Shown in pieces: positions 6,003-8,800 of a DNA stretch of 8,800 nt; the first letter of the stretch is position 1; each line of letters starts with the position of its first letter. The stretch is taken from positions 1-8,800 of the forward strand of contig JAGGWC010000135.1 in assembly GCA_021157645.1 (NCBI GenBank), read 5' to 3'. Source of the DNA: Candidatus Cloacimonadota bacterium (GTDB lineage Bacteria > Cloacimonadota > Cloacimonadia > Cloacimonadales > TCS61). The position numbers and the translations under genes are program-made. Under the pieces are notes generated by a model. It made no database searches and was not told where the DNA came from. It was given only the letters and a program-made list of their open reading frames with translations.

Positions 6003-7562
6003 ATGAACTTAATATACATTGGAATTGCATTCTTGGTCGGGATTTTTATTTCCCTGATCATAAATTTCGTAAAAAAATCTTCTGCTGATAAAAAAATTCT
6101 CTCTTCAAATGAATTTGCCAAGAAGATAATCGATGATGCAAAACACGAAACAGAAAATCTAAAAAAAACTGCCATTTTAGAAGCTAAAGAAGAATGGTAC
6201 AAAGTTCAAAAACAATATGAAGAAGAAATTAGCACTCGCAAACGTGAGATTTACACATTAGAAAAAGAATACAACGAACGTGTTACAAAGCTTGATAACA
6301 GATTAGAAAATCTCGATAAGAAGGAAAACAAACTTCAAGAATATGAGAAAGAAAACAAAAACAAAGAAATTGAGTTGACTTCAAAGAAAGAAGAGCTTAA
6401 TAAATTGATCGAACAACAAAATACAAAATTATCAGAAATTGCCAGATTATCTCGCGAAGAAGCAATTCAAATACTGAAAAATAATCTTAAAAATAAAGCT
6501 CGTAATGAAGCTGCAAAAGAGATTCGCAGGATAGCTGATAATACTAAAGCTGAAGCTGATCAGCTTGTTGCGGGAATTCTATCTACAGCTATTCAAAGGG
6601 TTGCTGTAGATTATGTTTCTGAGTCTACCGTTTCGGTTGTCTCCCTTCCTGATGATGAAATGAAAGGAAGAATAATCGGTAGGGAAGGTAGGAATATCAG
6701 AGCTTTTGAACAAGCATCTGGAATTGATTTGATCATAGACGATACACCTGAAGCTGTTGTTCTTTCAGGTTTTGATCCTGTACGTAGAGAAATTGCTCGT
6801 CTCTCTTTAGAAAAATTAATACAAGATGGCAGAATTCACCCAGGACGTATTGAGCAGGTCATTGAAAAAATTACTAAGGAAATGGATAGCAATCTTATAA
6901 AAATTGGTGAGAAAGCATGTATGGAAACAAATATCCATAACATTTCACCAAACATTGTAAAACTTATTGGTAGATTAAAATACCGTACAAGTTATGGACA
7001 AAATATTCTTCGTCATTCTATGGAAGCAGCCTGGATTTGTGGAATCCTTGCAGTCGAATTGAACCTTGATCAGGAACTGGCACGTCGCTGTGGATTCTTG
7101 CATGATCTAGGAAAAGCAATTGATCATGAATATGATGGCTCACATGCCAGTCTTGGTGCAAATGTAGCACGCAAAAATGGTGAAAGTAAAATAGTTGTAA
7201 ATGCTATCGAAGCTCATCATGAAGAAGTCGAATATCAAAGTATTTATGCGGTTCTTACACAAGTTGCAGATGCTGTTTCGGGTGCCAGACCTGGTGCAAG
7301 AAGAGAAATGCTTGAAACTTATATGAAACGTCTTACCAAAATGGAAGAGATCGCAAATTCAATTGAAGGTGTTAATAAATCTTTTGCTATCCAAGCCGGA
7401 CGTGAATTAAGAATAATTGTAGATCCTGTTTCAATTGATGATAAACATACTGCTTTTATTGCTTCTGATATTGCAGAAAAAATAGAGGCAGAAATGCAAT
7501 ATCCAGGACAAATAAAAGTTTTAGTAATTCGTGAAACACGGCAAACTGCGATTGCAAAATAA
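6003..7562 (+). CDS. rny: Ribonuclease Y
   Basis: Membrane-anchored endoribonuclease that starts mRNA decay and processes structured RNAs. 519 residues, the usual length. Order of parts: a single N-terminal membrane helix (about 3-23, LIYIGIAFLVGIFISLIINF) followed by lysines; a long charged coiled coil (about 30-165); a KH RNA-binding domain (about 205-275) with GREG at 226-229 in the GRIIGREGRNIRAFE loop; then an HD phosphohydrolase domain (about 330-430). Metal-site candidates visible are H338, H367-D368 in GFLHDLGKA, H405-H406 in EAHHEE and D423 in the ADAVSGARPGARRE signature. The C-terminal part ends normally. GAGG (5993-5996) lies six bases before the ATG. The 6S RNA gene lies just upstream and ymdB overlaps the stop by one base; the rny-ymdB pair also occurs in Bacillus subtilis. 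Confidence 0.97.
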   Translation: MNLIYIGIAFLVGIFISLIINFVKKSSADKKILSSNEFAKKIIDDAKHETENLKKTAILEAKEEWYKVQKQYEEEISTRKREIYTLEKEYNERVTKLDNRLENLDKKENKLQEYEKENKNKEIELTSKKEELNKLIEQQNTKLSEIARLSREEAIQILKNNLKNKARNEAAKEIRRIADNTKAEADQLVAGILSTAIQRVAVDYVSESTVSVVSLPDDEMKGRIIGREGRNIRAFEQASGIDLIIDDTPEAVVLSGFDPVRREIARLSLEKLIQDGRIHPGRIEQVIEKITKEMDSNLIKIGEKACMETNIHNISPNIVKLIGRLKYRTSYGQNILRHSMEAAWICGILAVELNLDQELARRCGFLHDLGKAIDHEYDGSHASLGANVARKNGESKIVVNAIEAHHEEVEYQSIYAVLTQVADAVSGARPGARREMLETYMKRLTKMEEIANSIEGVNKSFAIQAGRELRIIVDPVSIDDKHTAFIASDIAEKIEAEMQYPGQIKVLVIRETRQTAIAK

Positions 7563-8344
7563 TGAATATTCTTTTTATTGGTGATATTTTTGGTTCACCC
7601 GGAAGAAACTTGATAAAAAAGTATTTACCCGAGCTAAAAAGAGAATTTAACATAGATTTTTGTATTGCAAATGGTGAAAATACAGCTCATGGAAAAGGGA
7701 TAACGGAAAAAACAGCTACAGAATTATTCTTGTGTGGTATTGATTGTTTCACCAGTGGTAACCACATTTGGGATAGAAAAGAATCTATTGAATATCTAAA
7801 AAGAGAACCTCGGATTCTCAAGCCCCTTAATTACCATAAAGATGCGATCGGTGCAACTTTGTATATCGCAAATGTTGGAAAATCAAAATTAGCAGTTGTT
7901 AATTTGATAGGGCAGGTTTATATGAATCCTATAGATTCTCCATTTATAGCTCTTGATAATATTTTACCTGAAATAAAGAAAATAACTAATAATATTTTCA
8001 TTGATTTTCATGCTGAAGCTACTGCCGAGAAAAGAGCTCTGGCTTTCTATTTTGATGGACGAGTAAGTGCTCTGATCGGAACACATACTCACGTTCAAAC
8101 TGCTGATGAAGATATTCTTCCCAAGAAAACAGCATACATTTCTGATGTTGGAATGACTGGCCCGCATGATTCATGTATTGGTGTTGATAAAGATATAGTT
8201 ATTAGAAAAATGATAACCTCAATGCCCCAACAATTTAAACCGGGTGTAGGCGGACTACAAATAAATGCAATTGTGGTTGGAATTGATGAAAATACCGGAA
8301 AAGCAACTGGGATTCAAAGAATTCTAAGAAAATACAATGAATAA
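7562..8344 (+). CDS. ymdB: YmdB family metallophosphoesterase (2',3'-cyclic nucleotide phosphodiesterase)
   Basis: 260 residues, the standard length of this family (TIGR00282-like). All expected dinuclear metal ligands are present: D8 in FIGDIFGSPGR, E39 and N40 in ANGENTAHGKGIT, N67 and H68 in SGNHIWD, H150 in DFHAEAT, and H175 and H177 in GTHTHVQTAD. The Bacillus subtilis homologue hydrolyses 2',3'-cyclic nucleotides and affects biofilm and motility decisions. The true cellular substrate is not settled. No signal peptide is seen, so it should be cytoplasmic. The start ATG shares a base with the rny stop (TAATG at 7560-7564) and there is no clear Shine-Dalgarno, so translation probably depends on ribosomes terminating rny. 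Equal production with RNase Y suits a joint role in RNA turnover. Confidence 0.94.
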   Translation: MNILFIGDIFGSPGRNLIKKYLPELKREFNIDFCIANGENTAHGKGITEKTATELFLCGIDCFTSGNHIWDRKESIEYLKREPRILKPLNYHKDAIGATLYIANVGKSKLAVVNLIGQVYMNPIDSPFIALDNILPEIKKITNNIFIDFHAEATAEKRALAFYFDGRVSALIGTHTHVQTADEDILPKKTAYISDVGMTGPHDSCIGVDKDIVIRKMITSMPQQFKPGVGGLQINAIVVGIDENTGKATGIQRILRKYNE

Positions 8345-8800
8345 AAGATTATCTGGGAAAAAAATAGCCAAAGAGATTTTTACCAGGATCAAAGAAGATA
8401 TTGAATTAAAAAAGATTACACCTAAATTAGTAATTTTGCTTATTGGAAACGATCCAGCTGCAGAATATTACGTGCAGAATCTTGAGAAAAAAGGTTCAAA
8501 AATCGGTATTGAAGTTGAAACCAGAATTCTAGATGTTTCAATTAAACAACAATCATTATTAGAGAAAATTGATGCTTTGAATAATAACGCTCAAGTAAAT
8601 GCAATAATGCTGCAAAAGCCTTTACCATCACACCTTGATGAATCTGAAATTGTGTTGAGGATAAATTCGAATAAAGATGTTGATGCCTTCCATCCTTTAA
8701 ATATGGGAAATCTTGTTCTTGATAAAAAAGGATTTATTCCGGCTACTCCGGCAGCAGTTTTAGAACTTCTTAAATTTAACGAAATTGAAACAAACGGAAA
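8337..8800 (+). CDS. folD: FolD-family methylene-tetrahydrofolate dehydrogenase/cyclohydrolase, 3' end beyond window
   Basis: The first 154 codons are present; the family has about 285-300 residues, so about half is missing, including most of the NAD(P)-binding domain. FolD oxidises 5,10-methylene-THF to methenyl-THF and hydrolyses that to 10-formyl-THF. Visible family features: opening RLSGKKIAKEI; LLIGNDPAAEYYV (34-46); IMLQKPLPSHLDE (90-102), with Q93 matching the catalytic-site Gln; NKDVDAFHPLNMG (112-124), with D116 matching the conserved Asp; and PATPAAVLELL at the domain junction. Oddity: the usual Y-x3-K motif reads Y45-V-Q-N-L49, so leucine replaces the catalytic lysine; lysines follow at 51 and 52. 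The ATG lies eight bases inside ymdB (ATGAATAA), with only a weak purine stretch upstream (AAGAAA), suggesting coupling. The reading frame is open without frameshift through this segment. Confidence 0.9.
   Translation, partial: MNKRLSGKKIAKEIFTRIKEDIELKKITPKLVILLIGNDPAAEYYVQNLEKKGSKIGIEVETRILDVSIKQQSLLEKIDALNNNAQVNAIMLQKPLPSHLDESEIVLRINSNKDVDAFHPLNMGNLVLDKKGFIPATPAAVLELLKFNEIETNG

Noticed and set aside
5846..6202. 118-codon minus-strand open frame over the 6S RNA gene and the start of rny
   Set aside because: It is antisense to a clear structured RNA and to the membrane helix and coiled coil of RNase Y, with no recognisable protein family.
8466..8486. Frameshift as the reason for the missing FolD lysine
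   Set aside because: Family similarity continues in the same frame on both sides (LLIGNDPAAEYYV before, KIGIEVE and later motifs after), so it is a substitution, not a shifted frame.
1..8800. Mobile elements, CRISPR arrays, tRNA genes, prophage or defence genes
   Set aside because: No repeat-spacer pattern, transposase, integrase, terminal inverted repeats or tRNA cloverleaf was seen; all + strand genes are core housekeeping genes in a coherent order.

Overview
The window is strongly AT-rich bacterial chromosome. It carries a compact run of housekeeping genes on the + strand: infC, rpmI, rplT, pheS, pheT, a small coiled-coil gene, zapA, a 6S RNA gene, rny, ymdB and folD. A divergent, truncated gene for a secreted protein lies at the left edge. 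The rny-ymdB pair and the zapA-6S RNA pair are each known from several bacterial phyla. The combination, the AT bias and the style of the proteins suggest an uncultured Gram-negative-type anaerobe, perhaps of the FCB / Cloacimonadota kind. That placement is a low-confidence impression, not something the sequence proves.

Layout. Positions 1-198 (minus) hold the start of a short exported protein of unknown function. Positions 199-571 (373 bases) contain no gene. They hold a weak promoter for the leftward gene, a good sigma70-type promoter for the rightward operon (340-368), and a structured leader of about 200 nt. The leader ends in a perfect intrinsic terminator (520-546) just upstream of the infC ribosome binding site. 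A hairpin loop at 430-435 is complementary to the 5' arm of that terminator, so the leader looks like a transcription attenuator of the kind used for L20 feedback on infC-rpmI-rplT. infC appears to start with ATT at 572, as in the classical IF3 autoregulation.

Positions 572-5199 encode translation functions: IF3, L35, L20 and both subunits of phenylalanyl-tRNA synthetase. Positions 5202-5804 encode a coiled-coil protein and ZapA, pointing to cell division. Positions 5805-5975 hold a 6S RNA gene that begins directly after the zapA stop codon and is closed by a long terminal helix. Positions 6003-8344 encode RNase Y and the phosphodiesterase YmdB, overlapping by one base. folD overlaps ymdB by eight bases and runs off the right end.

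No second terminator was seen downstream of 546, and the gaps between genes are short (at most 28 bases apart from the 6S RNA gene). Everything from infC to folD could therefore be one long transcription unit, linking translation capacity, division, the RNA polymerase regulator 6S and mRNA decay. Most of the window is ordinary. The points most worth a second look are the infC leader, the ATT start, the placement of the 6S RNA, and FolD, where leucine replaces the usual catalytic lysine.
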